A DNA stretch of 64,000 bases from Sphingomonas_D zeicaulis (GTDB taxonomy: Bacteria > Pseudomonadota > Alphaproteobacteria > Sphingomonadales > Sphingomonadaceae). The position numbers and the translations under genes were made by a program. Of this stretch, positions 8,144 through 17,105 are shown piece by piece (within the stretch, counting starts at the first letter, position 1; every line of letters begins with the position of its first letter). The notes beneath the pieces are model-generated. The model was not told where the DNA came from. It saw only the letters and a program-made list of their open reading frames with translations, and made no database searches. The stretch spans positions 62,001 to 126,000 of the forward strand of contig NZ_JBNPXQ010000004.1 of the NCBI RefSeq assembly GCF_050433225.1, written 5' to 3'.

Positions 8144-8851
8144 TCAGCCTTCGAGTTCGGGATCGCCGCGATATTTGAGCTGCAGGAATTTCTCCTGCAC
8201 TGCCAGCTTGTCGAGATCGCCCGCGGCGATCTGCTCGCTGATCCGCTTCAGCTCTCCGTCGACGACCTGTAGCCCTTCCACCAGCTGCCGGTCGGGCGTC
8301 ATGCCGTTGCGTTCCTCGCGGCGCATCGATTCGGGTACGCGTTGCCAGCCCTTGACCAGCTCGGGCAGGTCATCCCCCACCAGCTTGCGGATCTGCAGCG
8401 CGGCAGGTTCGCGCTCGTCGAGCGCATGAAGCTGCGTGCTCAGCGTTTCGAGCTTCAGCCCGATGCCGTCGACGAGGTTGATCGCAGGCGCGGGGAGGGC
8501 GGGGCGCTGGCGGGCCAGCCAATCCTCGGTCTGCAGCGGCAGCCGGGCAAGCTCGGTGGTCGCGGTCGGCGGAGCGCCGTCCGCGCCTGACGGCCAGGCG
8601 ACGATCACGCCCGCGGCGACGACCATCAGCAGCAGCGAGAGGAACAGCCCGCCGAGCCCGATCGGTCCGACGATAAGTCCCCAGCCGATCGTGCCGACCG
8701 CGATCAGCAATATGGCGAAGATGGTGCGGCCCAGCCGCGCGCGCGCGCGCTCACGCCGGCGTTGCTGGCTGCGCTTGGTAAGGCGCGCGTTGCCGCGCGT
8801 GCGGTGGAGATAATCCCCCGCACGTGCGACCGCCCGATCGACATCGGTCAT
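8144..8851 (-). CDS. XpaC-like protein, partner of TelA
   Basis: A 235-residue protein starting MTDVDRAVARAGDYLHRTRG. A basic N-terminus (KRSQQRRRERARARLGR) precedes two membrane segments near 44-90, then a cytoplasmic helical domain with an RKLVGDDLPELVKGWQRVPE block typical of the XpaC family, whose members are named for 5-bromo-4-chloroindolyl phosphate hydrolysis. In Firmicutes and many other bacteria xpaC sits directly beside telA, as here: it begins 4 bases after the telA stop. The pair is linked to envelope stress and tellurite or lantibiotic tolerance, but the biochemical role is unknown. Confidence 0.75.
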   Translation of the reverse strand: MTDVDRAVARAGDYLHRTRGNARLTKRSQQRRRERARARLGRTIFAILLIAVGTIGWGLIVGPIGLGGLFLSLLLMVVAAGVIVAWPSGADGAPPTATTELARLPLQTEDWLARQRPALPAPAINLVDGIGLKLETLSTQLHALDEREPAALQIRKLVGDDLPELVKGWQRVPESMRREERNGMTPDRQLVEGLQVVDGELKRISEQIAAGDLDKLAVQEKFLQLKYRGDPELEG

Positions 8852-8855
8852 GGCC

Positions 8856-10055
8856 TCAACTCGCCTCGATCGTGAAGGGGCTGGCCGCCGGCGCGCTCGC
8901 CGCCTGCGCCGCACCCTCGGCCCGCGCGATATAGCCCTTCGACTTCTCGACCTCGTTCGACAGCGTCGTCACCGTCGTCTTCATCGAATCGAGCGCCTTC
9001 AGTTTGAAGCTGTCGATCGAATCCATCGTGTCGTAGATGTTCTGGAACGCGCGCTGCAGCGTCTCGACCGGGATGGTGGAGGACGCCGCCTGCTCGTGGA
9101 TCGCCGCGGACTGCGTCTTCAGCATCTCGCCCGTGCCGTCGATGATGCCCGCCGTGGTCGTGTTGAGCGCGGTGATCTGCTCCAGCACCAGCCGCTGGTT
9201 GGTCAGCGCCTGCGCGACCGTGATCGCGGTGCGCAGCGCCGACACGGTGGTGGTGGAGGCGCGATCGACGCCCTTGATCAGTTCGACATTGTTCTTCTTG
9301 ACGAGATCGAGCGCCAGATAGCCCTGCACCGTCACCGCCATCTGCGTCAGCAGATCCTGCGTGCGCTGGCGCACATAGAACAATGCGGTTTCCTTGACCG
9401 CCTTGGACTTCGCCGGGTCGGTCGCCTCTAGCTCGGCCGCGCGTTCTTCCAGCTTCGTATCCATCGCCTTGGCGACATGGATCATCTGCTCCAGCCGGCC
9501 CATCGCGGCCCACAGGTTCTGCCGCTCGACCGCGATCGCCGCATTGTCCTTGAGCAGCTCGTCCTTGCCGGATGCGAGCGCGCCGAGAATGCCGCTGATG
9601 TGCGACTGGGCCGACTTGTACTGGTCGAAATAGTTGCTGACCGTCGATCCCATCAACCGGCTGAGGAAGCCGCGCTTGGCGAAGAACTTGCCGTTCGCTG
9701 CCGGATCGAGCTTCTCGACCGTGCGGCGCAGTTCGATGAGGTCGGCGCCGATCCCGGTCTCGGTATCGATTGCCTTCACCGGGCGATCGAGGAAGCGGTT
9801 GGACTGTCCCGCCGCGTCCGCAATTTCCTTGCGGCCCATATTGGTGATCGCGTCGACCCGCTTGCCGAACTCGGGCGAATTGACGTCCTGCGCGATCAGA
9901 TCCTCGACGAAGCTGTCGACCTTGGCGTCGAGCTTCGACTTCTTCTCATCCTCCAGCGGCACCAGCCCAGCCGCCTTCGCGGTCGACACGACCGGAACCG
10001 GATCGGGGGCGCTCAGGACGAGGTCGGGTTCCGCGACCTTTGCCGTGCTTGCCAT
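8856..10055 (-). CDS. TelA-family (toxic anion resistance) protein
   Basis: A 399-residue, mostly alpha-helical protein of the TelA/KlaA family (PF05816). Recognisable parts are the core beginning LRRTVEKLDPAANGKFF, the LIQLE-type helices replaced here by WAAMGRLEQMIHVAKAMD, and a long coiled C-terminal helix with ALRTAITVAQALTNQRLVLE. The start is the ATG at 10055 (MASTAKVAEPDLVLSAPD); the upstream extension is not family-like. It is predicted cytoplasmic and forms an operon with the xpaC-like gene. Members are associated with tellurite resistance and envelope-stress regulons; the molecular activity is not established. Confidence 0.9.
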   Translation of the reverse strand: MASTAKVAEPDLVLSAPDPVPVVSTAKAAGLVPLEDEKKSKLDAKVDSFVEDLIAQDVNSPEFGKRVDAITNMGRKEIADAAGQSNRFLDRPVKAIDTETGIGADLIELRRTVEKLDPAANGKFFAKRGFLSRLMGSTVSNYFDQYKSAQSHISGILGALASGKDELLKDNAAIAVERQNLWAAMGRLEQMIHVAKAMDTKLEERAAELEATDPAKSKAVKETALFYVRQRTQDLLTQMAVTVQGYLALDLVKKNNVELIKGVDRASTTTVSALRTAITVAQALTNQRLVLEQITALNTTTAGIIDGTGEMLKTQSAAIHEQAASSTIPVETLQRAFQNIYDTMDSIDSFKLKALDSMKTTVTTLSNEVEKSKGYIARAEGAAQAASAPAASPFTIEAS

Positions 10056-10144
10056 CAGTAATCGTCCTCCAACCCCTTGCCCGGCCAAAATGGCGCGGAA
10101 TGGCAGAGGGTTCAAGCGCTGTCGGTCGAACGATCGCGCCCCTC

Positions 10145-11995
10145 CTACCGCCCCGACGCCGCAATCGGCGCATCATCATTCGCATCGCCGCCATCGAACA
10201 CCTCTCCCAACGGGTCGAGGATCGGCGCGACACCACCCGATTGCCGGTCGAACAGCCGCCGATAGATGCCGTCGGCATTCTCCAGCAGCGCCGCATGATC
10301 GCCATCCTCGACGATGCGGCCGCGGTCGAACACGAGGATGCGGTCTAGCGCGCGCACCGTCGACAGGCGGTGCGCGATGACGATCGCGGTGCGGCCCTGC
10401 ATAAGCCGGTCCATCGCCTGCTGGATCAGCGCCTCGCTCTCCGAATCGAGGCTGGACGTCGCTTCGTCGAGAATCAGGATCGGCGCATCCGCCAGGAAGG
10501 CGCGGGCGAGCGCGACGCGCTGGCGTTCGCCGCCCGACAGCTTGACGCCGCGTTCGCCGACCAACGTCGCATAGCCGCGCGGTAGCCGCTCGATGAAGTC
10601 GTGCGCATTGGCCAGCCGCGCCGCCCGCTCGATCTCGGCGCGGGTGGCGCCGGGGCGGGCATAGGCGATGTTGTCCGCCAGGCTGCGATGGAACAGGATC
10701 GGTTCCTGCTGCACCATCGCGATCTGGCGGCGCAGCGACTGCTGCGTCGCATCGCGCACATCCTGCCCGTCGATCCGCACGGCGCCTTCCGTCACGTCAT
10801 AGAGTCGCTGGATCAGCTTGACGAAGCTGGTCTTGCCCGATCCCGAATGGCCGACCAACCCCACCCGCTGTCCGGCGCCGATGGTGACATGAAGATTGTC
10901 GTAGAGCGGCGTTTCATGCCCGCCGTAGCGGAAGCCGACATGATCGAAGCGGATCTCGCCCGCGCTCACGGTGATGGGCTGCGCGTCGGCGGCATCGTCG
11001 ATGCCCAGCGGCTCGTCGTGCAGCGCGACCAGTTCCTCCATCTCGTTCACCGCGCGCTGCAGGTGATGGACGTGCTGGCCGATGTCGACGAGATAGCCGT
11101 GGACGACGAAATAGCTGGTCAGCACATAGGCGATGTCACCCGGCGTCGCCTTGCCCTCGGCCCACAGCCACAGCGCGCCGCCGACCAGCCCTGTGCGGAC
11201 CGTCCACAGCACCATCAGCTGCGCGGTGCCCGACCAGGTCGCGCGGGTCCAGGTGCGCCGTGCGCGCTTGCGCCATTTGCCCACCAAAATGCCGAAGCGC
11301 TGTTCCTCGCGATCTTCCGCGCCGAACGCCTTGACGACGGCATTGGCGCCGATCGCGTCGGAGAGCAGCCCGCCCATCTTCGTGTCCCACGCGTTGGACA
11401 GGGTCGAGGCGGGCGCCACCCACCGCGTCGCCAGCAACACGGTCAGCCCGACATAGAGCAGCGCGCCCACGCCCATGATCGCGCCGAGCAACGGCGCCTG
11501 GATCCCCAGCATCGCCATCGTGCCGAGCAGCACCACCAGCGAGGGCAGCAACGCCAGCAGCAGCACGTCATTCATGATGTCGAGCGCCCAGATGCCGCGC
11601 GTGATCTTGCGCACGGTCGAGCCCGCGAAGCTGTTGGCATGCCAGTCGGTCGAGAAACGCTGGACACGATGGAACGCCTGCTCGGCAATATTGCCCATCA
11701 ACCGCAACGTGAACGGGATCGTGCCCATCCAGGCGAGATGGCGCAGCGCCACCATCGCGAGGCCGAGCGCGACCATCGCGCCGAACGCGCTCATCGCTGC
11801 GCGGATGTCGGCAGCCGACAACGCATCGACCAGCCGGCCGGCGAACAGCGGCACCGCAACCTCGGTGGCTGTCGCGATGCTGATCGCCAGCGCGATCAGC
11901 GCGGCGCGGCGACGCTCGGTGCGCCAGTGGCGGAAGGTGAAGCCCAGGACGGCGCCGATCCGGCCGCCTGGCGGTTTCTTGCGTGGTTCGGACAT
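10145..11995 (-). CDS. ABC exporter half-transporter (fused permease-ATPase)
   Basis: A 616-residue type IV ABC exporter half-molecule, expected to work as a homodimer in the inner membrane. Six transmembrane helices fill residues about 30-320. The nucleotide-binding domain has Walker A GHSGSGKTS at 382-390, Q-loop near 430, signature LSGGE at 486-490, Walker B ILILDE at 506-511 and the switch His542. The NBD resembles MsbA and Atm1-type exporters, but no substrate-specific feature is seen. It ends 90 bases before telA on the same strand. Lipid, peptide or drug export are all possible. Confidence 0.93.
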   Translation of the reverse strand: MSEPRKKPPGGRIGAVLGFTFRHWRTERRRAALIALAISIATATEVAVPLFAGRLVDALSAADIRAAMSAFGAMVALGLAMVALRHLAWMGTIPFTLRLMGNIAEQAFHRVQRFSTDWHANSFAGSTVRKITRGIWALDIMNDVLLLALLPSLVVLLGTMAMLGIQAPLLGAIMGVGALLYVGLTVLLATRWVAPASTLSNAWDTKMGGLLSDAIGANAVVKAFGAEDREEQRFGILVGKWRKRARRTWTRATWSGTAQLMVLWTVRTGLVGGALWLWAEGKATPGDIAYVLTSYFVVHGYLVDIGQHVHHLQRAVNEMEELVALHDEPLGIDDAADAQPITVSAGEIRFDHVGFRYGGHETPLYDNLHVTIGAGQRVGLVGHSGSGKTSFVKLIQRLYDVTEGAVRIDGQDVRDATQQSLRRQIAMVQQEPILFHRSLADNIAYARPGATRAEIERAARLANAHDFIERLPRGYATLVGERGVKLSGGERQRVALARAFLADAPILILDEATSSLDSESEALIQQAMDRLMQGRTAIVIAHRLSTVRALDRILVFDRGRIVEDGDHAALLENADGIYRRLFDRQSGGVAPILDPLGEVFDGGDANDDAPIAASGR

Positions 11996-12263
11996 GATGT
12001 GCGTTCACGGCGCGCAGGCGCCGGCTCCAGAAAATGGCGATATTCAGATCGGGACGTTCGGGCCGCTCCTGGCGACCGCAGGGACTCAGGCTCGGGCTTT
12101 GCCGAACGCCGAAGTGAGTCCGGGAAGGCGCTGCATGCCGGTCGAAACTGCCATCTATGCCCTCCCTCGTCGCGTGTGGAACCGCTGCCGCACATAGCAG
12201 CGGCGGGCCGATGCGGCAACGCCGGTCAGCGTGCAGACAGGCGCGCCATGCTATGACGCTGTC

Positions 12264-12932
12264 ATGCTACGCTCGATCCAGTTCGATCTGCCCTCGCGCC
12301 TGCCCGATTTCACCGAGATCGCGGCGAACCTGCCCGTCTATCTGCTACTGCTCGTACCGGTGGTGATCCTGTCGGCGCTGCTGCGGCGCGTGCCGGTGAT
12401 CGGCACCTTGCTGTCGATCGCGACCTGGCTGGCAATCGCCGGCCTGTTGTTCGTCGCGGTCAGCCAGCATCAGCGCTTCAACCCGGCCTTCGCCGATTTC
12501 GCTGACGCGCTGAAGCTCGATCGGCAGACGGTGGTCGGCAAGGAAGTGCGCATCGCGATGGCGAAGGACGGACATTTCTGGGCGAATGTAAAGATCGACG
12601 GCGTCGAGCGGCGCATGCTGATCGACAGCGGCGCCACCATCACTGCGCTCTCGGCGGATACCGCGGCCGCCGCCGGCCTGCGCCCGGTCGACGAGGCGAT
12701 GCCGGTGCTGATCCGCACCGCCAACGGCACCGTGCGCGCGCAGACTGCCGAGATCGCCGACCTCAAGCTCGGCAACATCGCCGCGCGCGAACTGCCTGTG
12801 GTCGTCTCACCCAGCTTCGGCGATCTCGATGTGCTGGGGATGAATTTCCTCAGCCGCCTTCAATCGTGGCGGGTCGAGGGACGAACGCTGATCCTGGTCC
12901 CGCACCACCCGCAGCCGGTGCGGGAGGGCTGA
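12264..12932 (+). CDS. Membrane-anchored retropepsin-like aspartic protease (TIGR02281 type)
   Basis: A 222-residue protein with two N-terminal membrane helices (about 24-41 and 50-66) and a periplasmic single-lobe aspartic protease domain. The catalytic motif is LIDSGAT with Asp121, followed by the hydrophobic-GMNFL block (VLGMNFLSRLQSWRV) that closes the fold. As a single lobe it must dimerise to be active. ATG 12264 is preferred; an in-frame GTG at 12231 would add eleven residues. It is divergent from the ABC exporter and convergent with the methyltransferase. Related retropepsin-like proteins occur widely in alphaproteobacteria, mostly without known targets. Confidence 0.88.
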   Translation: MLRSIQFDLPSRLPDFTEIAANLPVYLLLLVPVVILSALLRRVPVIGTLLSIATWLAIAGLLFVAVSQHQRFNPAFADFADALKLDRQTVVGKEVRIAMAKDGHFWANVKIDGVERRMLIDSGATITALSADTAAAAGLRPVDEAMPVLIRTANGTVRAQTAEIADLKLGNIAARELPVVVSPSFGDLDVLGMNFLSRLQSWRVEGRTLILVPHHPQPVREG

Positions 12933-12936
12933 GACC

Positions 12937-12960
12937 AAGCGGGACGGTCAAGGTCCGCTT
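12937..12960. terminator. Hairpin between convergent genes
   Basis: Arms AAGCGG (12937-12942) and CCGCTT (12955-12960) pair, with further GAC/GTC pairing inside. The hairpin sits exactly between the protease stop and the methyltransferase stop. It could end transcription from both sides, although there is no T-tract. Confidence 0.3.
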
Positions 12961-13681
12961 ATTCGACGACGGCGACCAGCGAGACGCCGACCGGCAGCGG
13001 TACCCGGCCGACCAGATGCCGTTCCACCCCGAAGATGCCGGTGAACAGCCGGTTGAGCGTGCGGGAGGGCATCGCGTCGTCGGCTTCCTGCTTGTTGGTC
13101 GCCTTGCCCAGCAGCCGCACCGCCGCTGCCAGCGGGAACAGCAATGTGTTGAAATGGCTGAGCATGCGGATCTTCAGCCCTGCGTCGCCGAACACCCGCT
13201 TCAGCGTCGCGCTCGAATAGCGGCGATGATGATGGTGGACCACGTCGTGCGCGCTCCACATCCACGGGTTGGCGGGCACCGTCACCAGCAGCTTGCCGCC
13301 GGGCTTGAGCTTGCGGCGGATGCTGGCAAGCGCGGCGCGATCGCCGTCGATATGCTCCAGCACGTCGAGCAGCGCGATCAGGTCGTAATGGCCGTCGGGC
13401 ACGCCGGTCAGTTCGGGCAGCGGCGCGTTGCCGACCGGGCGGCCGAGGCGCTCGCTGGCGATGGCGCGGGCGGGGGCGTCGATCTCGATACCGTCGACCG
13501 CGCCGAATTCGCCCAGCATGCCGAAATTGTGGCCGGTGCCGCAGCCGATCTCCAGCACGCGCGCGCCGGCGGGCGGCGCGACATGGCGGCGGATGATCGC
13601 GGAAAGGATCGCGCGGCGCGCGACATACCACCAGTGGACGGCATCCTGCTCGGCCATCCGCTCATAGACTGCACGCTCCAT
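12959..13681 (-). CDS. Class I SAM-dependent methyltransferase
   Basis: A 240-residue Rossmann-fold methyltransferase. Motif I is VLEIGCGTG at 43-51, motif II falls around VDGIEIDAPARA, and post-motif LLDVLEHIDGD matches the UbiG/COQ5-like Methyltransf_11 family. The sequence begins MERAVYERMAEQDAVHWWYV; the WWYV start is typical of methyltransferases encoded with glycan or undecaprenyl-lipid genes. The start codon overlaps the stop of the glycosyltransferase upstream (TGATG), so it is the third gene of a GtrA-GT2-methyltransferase operon. Methylation of a sugar or lipid-linked glycan is inferred from context. Confidence 0.88.
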   Translation of the reverse strand: MERAVYERMAEQDAVHWWYVARRAILSAIIRRHVAPPAGARVLEIGCGTGHNFGMLGEFGAVDGIEIDAPARAIASERLGRPVGNAPLPELTGVPDGHYDLIALLDVLEHIDGDRAALASIRRKLKPGGKLLVTVPANPWMWSAHDVVHHHHRRYSSATLKRVFGDAGLKIRMLSHFNTLLFPLAAAVRLLGKATNKQEADDAMPSRTLNRLFTGIFGVERHLVGRVPLPVGVSLVAVVE

Positions 13682-14736
13682 CAGCGTGCCGCCCGCACCG
13701 GCGGCCCGGGCAGCACCGCGGGGTCGGGTTGCGCCGCGCCATGGTCGGGCGCTACCGCGGCATCACCCTCCATGCCGATGGTCTGGCGCACGACGTAGAG
13801 CGGTCGCGCCTTCGCCTCCACGAGGATGCGGCCGACATATTCGCCGAGCACGCCCAGCGAAATGAGCTGCAGCCCGCCAAGGAACAGGATCGCCGTCATC
13901 ATCGAGGCATAGCCGGGCACGTCGGCGCCGAACAGCAGGGTGCGTACCATCAGGAATATTGCATAGACGATCGAGAACAGCGCGATGACCACGCCGACAT
14001 AGCTCCACACGCGCAGCGGCAATGTGGAGCCGGACGTGATGCCGTCGAGCGCGAGCGTCCACAGCTTCCAGTAATTGAACTTTGTGGTGCCCACCGCGCG
14101 CGGCGCGCGATCATAATAGACCGCCGCCTGGCGAAAGCCCGACCAGGCGAACATGCCCTTCATGAAGCGGTTGCGCTCGGGCATGCGCTTGATGACCTCG
14201 ACGACCTGGCGGTCGAGCAGGCGGAAATCGCCGGCATGTTCGGGGATCTTGTCCGAAGAAAGCCAGTTGTGCGCGCGGTAATAGAGGTCGGCAGTCAGCC
14301 GCTTGGGCAGGCTGTCGGTCTCGCGATTGCTGCGCACGCCATAGACGACCTCATGGCCTTCCCGCCACTTGTCGAGCATCGCACCGATCACTTCGGGCGG
14401 ATCCTGCAGGTCGACGTCCATCGGGATGATCGCATGGCCGCAGGCATGGTCGAGCCCCGCCGAAAGCGCTGCTTCCTTGCCGAAGTTGCGCGAGAGGGAG
14501 ACGGCGCGAACGCGGCGATCGGCGCGGTTGGCGGCGAGGATCGCGGCCAATGTCGCGTCGGACGATCCGTCGTCGACGAACAGGATTTCCCACGCCGGCT
14601 GGCGCGCACCGGGAAACAGCGCCTCGAGGATCGCCGAAACCCGCGTGACGAACGGGAAGATTGCCTCTTCCTCATCCTTCACCGGGACGATGATCGATAG
14701 CTGGATGTCGGCCGTCACCATGGTTCCGCGGTTCAT
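13681..14736 (-). CDS. GtrB-like polyprenyl-phosphate glycosyltransferase (GT2)
   Basis: A 351-residue family-2 glycosyltransferase of the GtrB/DPM-like group, which moves a hexose from a nucleotide sugar to undecaprenyl phosphate. It begins SIIVPVKDEEEAI and contains the nucleotide-binding VDDGSSD, the metal-binding DVDLQDPP (DxD-type) and KEAALSAGLDHA. Two C-terminal membrane helices lie near 240-265 and 285-310. The ORF extends to a GTG at 14775; the ATG at 14736 or 14721 is more like the family. With GtrA 40 bases upstream and a methyltransferase downstream it forms an envelope glycan modification operon. Confidence 0.9.
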   Translation of the reverse strand: MNRGTMVTADIQLSIIVPVKDEEEAIFPFVTRVSAILEALFPGARQPAWEILFVDDGSSDATLAAILAANRADRRVRAVSLSRNFGKEAALSAGLDHACGHAIIPMDVDLQDPPEVIGAMLDKWREGHEVVYGVRSNRETDSLPKRLTADLYYRAHNWLSSDKIPEHAGDFRLLDRQVVEVIKRMPERNRFMKGMFAWSGFRQAAVYYDRAPRAVGTTKFNYWKLWTLALDGITSGSTLPLRVWSYVGVVIALFSIVYAIFLMVRTLLFGADVPGYASMMTAILFLGGLQLISLGVLGEYVGRILVEAKARPLYVVRQTIGMEGDAAVAPDHGAAQPDPAVLPGPPVRAAR

Positions 14737-14776
14737 GCCACAAGTCCCGGGGAAGGATAAGGGAAATGCATCCACG

Positions 14777-15214
14777 TCAGCCGAACACGAAGCGGCGGTT
14801 GAGCGCGAAGGTGACGACGGGGGTAACGAACAGCATCGGCACCACCGGCCACCAGGTGGGGCCGTGCAGTGGGCCGGTGAGCCCCCAGACGAACAGCGAG
14901 TTCAGCGCGAAGCTGATCAGCGAGACGATGAAGAAGCGTGATGTGGTGCGCACCACATTGTCGCGGTTGCCATGGCCGCGGAAACTCCAGCGGCTGTGCA
15001 GCACATAGCCGAGCCCCATCGCCACCAGATAGGCAACGACATTGGCGAGCAGCGGCGCGATGTGCGCGAAGGTGGCGAGCAGCCAATAGGCACCGGCGCC
15101 CACCGCGGTGACGAAGCCGCCGGTGACGCCATAGCGGATGAGCTGCCCGATCAGCCCGCCGCCGCCATTGAGCAGATGAAGGACGCCCGCAGGCGCGCGT
15201 TCGGTCGAATCCAT
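14777..15214 (-). CDS. GtrA-family flippase-like membrane protein
   Basis: A 145-residue protein with four transmembrane helices (for example GLIGQLIRYGVTGGFVTAVG at about 18-37, then AYLVAMGLGYVLHSRWSF). The basic RWSFRGHGNRDN loop between helices 2 and 3 and the final FALNRRFVF are typical of GtrA/PF04138. GtrA proteins are thought to flip undecaprenyl-phosphate-linked sugars across the inner membrane for the GtrB partner, which is the next gene downstream. It is the first gene of the operon. Confidence 0.9.
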   Translation of the reverse strand: MDSTERAPAGVLHLLNGGGGLIGQLIRYGVTGGFVTAVGAGAYWLLATFAHIAPLLANVVAYLVAMGLGYVLHSRWSFRGHGNRDNVVRTTSRFFIVSLISFALNSLFVWGLTGPLHGPTWWPVVPMLFVTPVVTFALNRRFVFG

Positions 15215-15313
15215 CGGCGCCCTCTAGGCTTGGCGCTTCATCTTCTCAATCACCCCGTTTAAAGGCGCCTTCTCTCTGTCGGGAAACGGGGAGCAAAGGT
15301 TTAAGGGCGTTGC

Positions 15314-17101
15314 ATGATCGACAAGGCGGATGCGGTGATCACATGGCTGGGCCGGCACTGGCGGCTGGGCGTGCTGCTGGTCTGGGCCCTCACCGCGATC
15401 TGGATGGTCAATGAGCGGTGGAATTCGATCCATTGGCTCGTGCTCAACGACACCGACGACAATATGCGGCTCGTCCAGGTCCGTGCCTGGCTGCACGGGC
15501 AGGGCTGGTTCGATCTGCGCCAGTACAAGCTCAACCCGCCGGGCGGCTTCGACATCCACTGGTCGCGGCTCGTCGACCTGCCGATCGCCGGCCTCTATCT
15601 GCTGTTCCAGCCCTTCGTCGGGGCGGTGTGGGCGGAGCGCTGGGCGGCGGGGCTCGCGCCGCTGCTGCCGATGGGGGTCGCGATGGCGGCCGCCGCGCTG
15701 ACTGTCCGCCGGCTGATCAATCCCCGGGCCTTTTTCCTCGGCGCGGTGCTGCTGCTGTTCGGCCAGTCCGCGCTGATGATGTTCATGCCGATGCGCATCG
15801 ACCATCATGGCTGGCAGCTCGCCTTGCTGATGGTCACCGTCGCCGGCCTTTCCGATCCCGATCGTACCCGCGGCGGCGCCACGGTCGGCATCGGCACCGC
15901 GCTGTCGATGGTGATCGGCCTCGAACTCTTCCTCTATCTCGCCGTTGCGGGCGCCACCGTCGCGCTGCGCTGGGTGTGGGATGGCGAGGAGCGCCAGCGG
16001 ATGCAGGCCTATGCGCTCACGCTCGCGGGCGGCACCGCGGCGGGCTATCTGGTCTTCACGTCGGAGGCGAACCGTGTCGCCCGCTGCGACGCGCTGACCC
16101 CGGTGTGGCTCTCGACCATGCTCGTCGCGGGTGCACTGCTGTTCCTGCTGTCGCGGCTGCGCATCGAAAGCCGCGCCGGCCGGCTCGCCTTGGCAGTTGC
16201 CGCCGGCGGCGTGCTGGCGGGCGCCTTCGCGCTGGCGTGGCCCACCTGCCTCGGCCGGCCTGAACAGGTCTCGCCCGAGCTCGAAAAGCTTTGGCTGGCC
16301 AATGTACGGGAGGCCAAGCCGCTCTACAGCCATCCGATGCGCACGATCCTGCCGGTGATCGCGCTGCCGGTGGCGGGGATCATCGGCACCCTGTGGGCAG
16401 CGTGGCGCTCGCGGGGGACGCCGGCATTCGGCACCTGGCTGCCGATGGTGGTGCTGACCCTGTTCTCCTCGCTGATGCTGCTTTGGCAAACGCGCGCCGG
16501 CCCCAGCGCGCAGCTGCTCGCCATCCCCGGTGCGGCGGCGATCGGCTGGACGTTCGTGCCCTGGGCGGCGATGCACCGCTCGCTCGCTGTCCGCTTCATC
16601 GGCACCGGCGCGGCGCTGCTGGTGCTGATCCTGGCGCTCGCCACTCCGTGGATCACCCGCAACCTGCCGGCGACCGTCGCGCCGATCAGCGAATATCGCA
16701 AGACGGTGAACCGCGCCAATGGGCGCTGTCCGCAGCTCCGCTCGCTCGCGCCGATCGGGCGGATGCCCGCGGCGACGGTCATGACCTTCGTCGATCTCGG
16801 CCCGCGGTTGATCGCGGTGACACACCACAAGGCGATCGCCGGCCCCTATCACCGCAACGGCGATGCGATTCTCGATATCCACCACGCGTTCGACGGCACG
16901 CCGGAAAATGCCCGCGCCACCGCGATCCGCCACGGCGCGACGCTGCTGCTGGTCTGCCCCAACATGTCCGAATCGACGATCTATCGCTCGCGCAGCCCCA
17001 AGGGCTTCTATGCGCGCCTTAGCCGCGACGAAAAGTTCGACTGGCTGGAGCCGGTGCCGCTGCCCGCGGATTCGCCTTATCGGCTGTGGCGGATAAGATA
17101 G
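15314..17101 (+). CDS. GT-C-fold polytopic membrane protein (STT3/PglB-like architecture)
   Basis: A 595-residue integral membrane protein with about 11-13 hydrophobic helices in the first 470 residues and a soluble C-terminal domain. The first periplasmic loop carries NDTDDNMRLVQVRAW (acidic pair near 46-49) and GGFDIHWSRL, then RIDHHGWQ near 160. This layout matches GT-C lipid-sugar transferases and is reminiscent of oligosaccharyltransferase STT3. Members of this sphingomonad family are, to my memory, often labelled AcrB/AcrD/AcrF, which the sequence does not support. The gene is divergent from the gtrA operon and leads a pair with the DUF1489 gene 4 bases downstream. Confidence 0.78.
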   Translation: MIDKADAVITWLGRHWRLGVLLVWALTAIWMVNERWNSIHWLVLNDTDDNMRLVQVRAWLHGQGWFDLRQYKLNPPGGFDIHWSRLVDLPIAGLYLLFQPFVGAVWAERWAAGLAPLLPMGVAMAAAALTVRRLINPRAFFLGAVLLLFGQSALMMFMPMRIDHHGWQLALLMVTVAGLSDPDRTRGGATVGIGTALSMVIGLELFLYLAVAGATVALRWVWDGEERQRMQAYALTLAGGTAAGYLVFTSEANRVARCDALTPVWLSTMLVAGALLFLLSRLRIESRAGRLALAVAAGGVLAGAFALAWPTCLGRPEQVSPELEKLWLANVREAKPLYSHPMRTILPVIALPVAGIIGTLWAAWRSRGTPAFGTWLPMVVLTLFSSLMLLWQTRAGPSAQLLAIPGAAAIGWTFVPWAAMHRSLAVRFIGTGAALLVLILALATPWITRNLPATVAPISEYRKTVNRANGRCPQLRSLAPIGRMPAATVMTFVDLGPRLIAVTHHKAIAGPYHRNGDAILDIHHAFDGTPENARATAIRHGATLLLVCPNMSESTIYRSRSPKGFYARLSRDEKFDWLEPVPLPADSPYRLWRIR

Positions 17102-17105
17102 CGCC

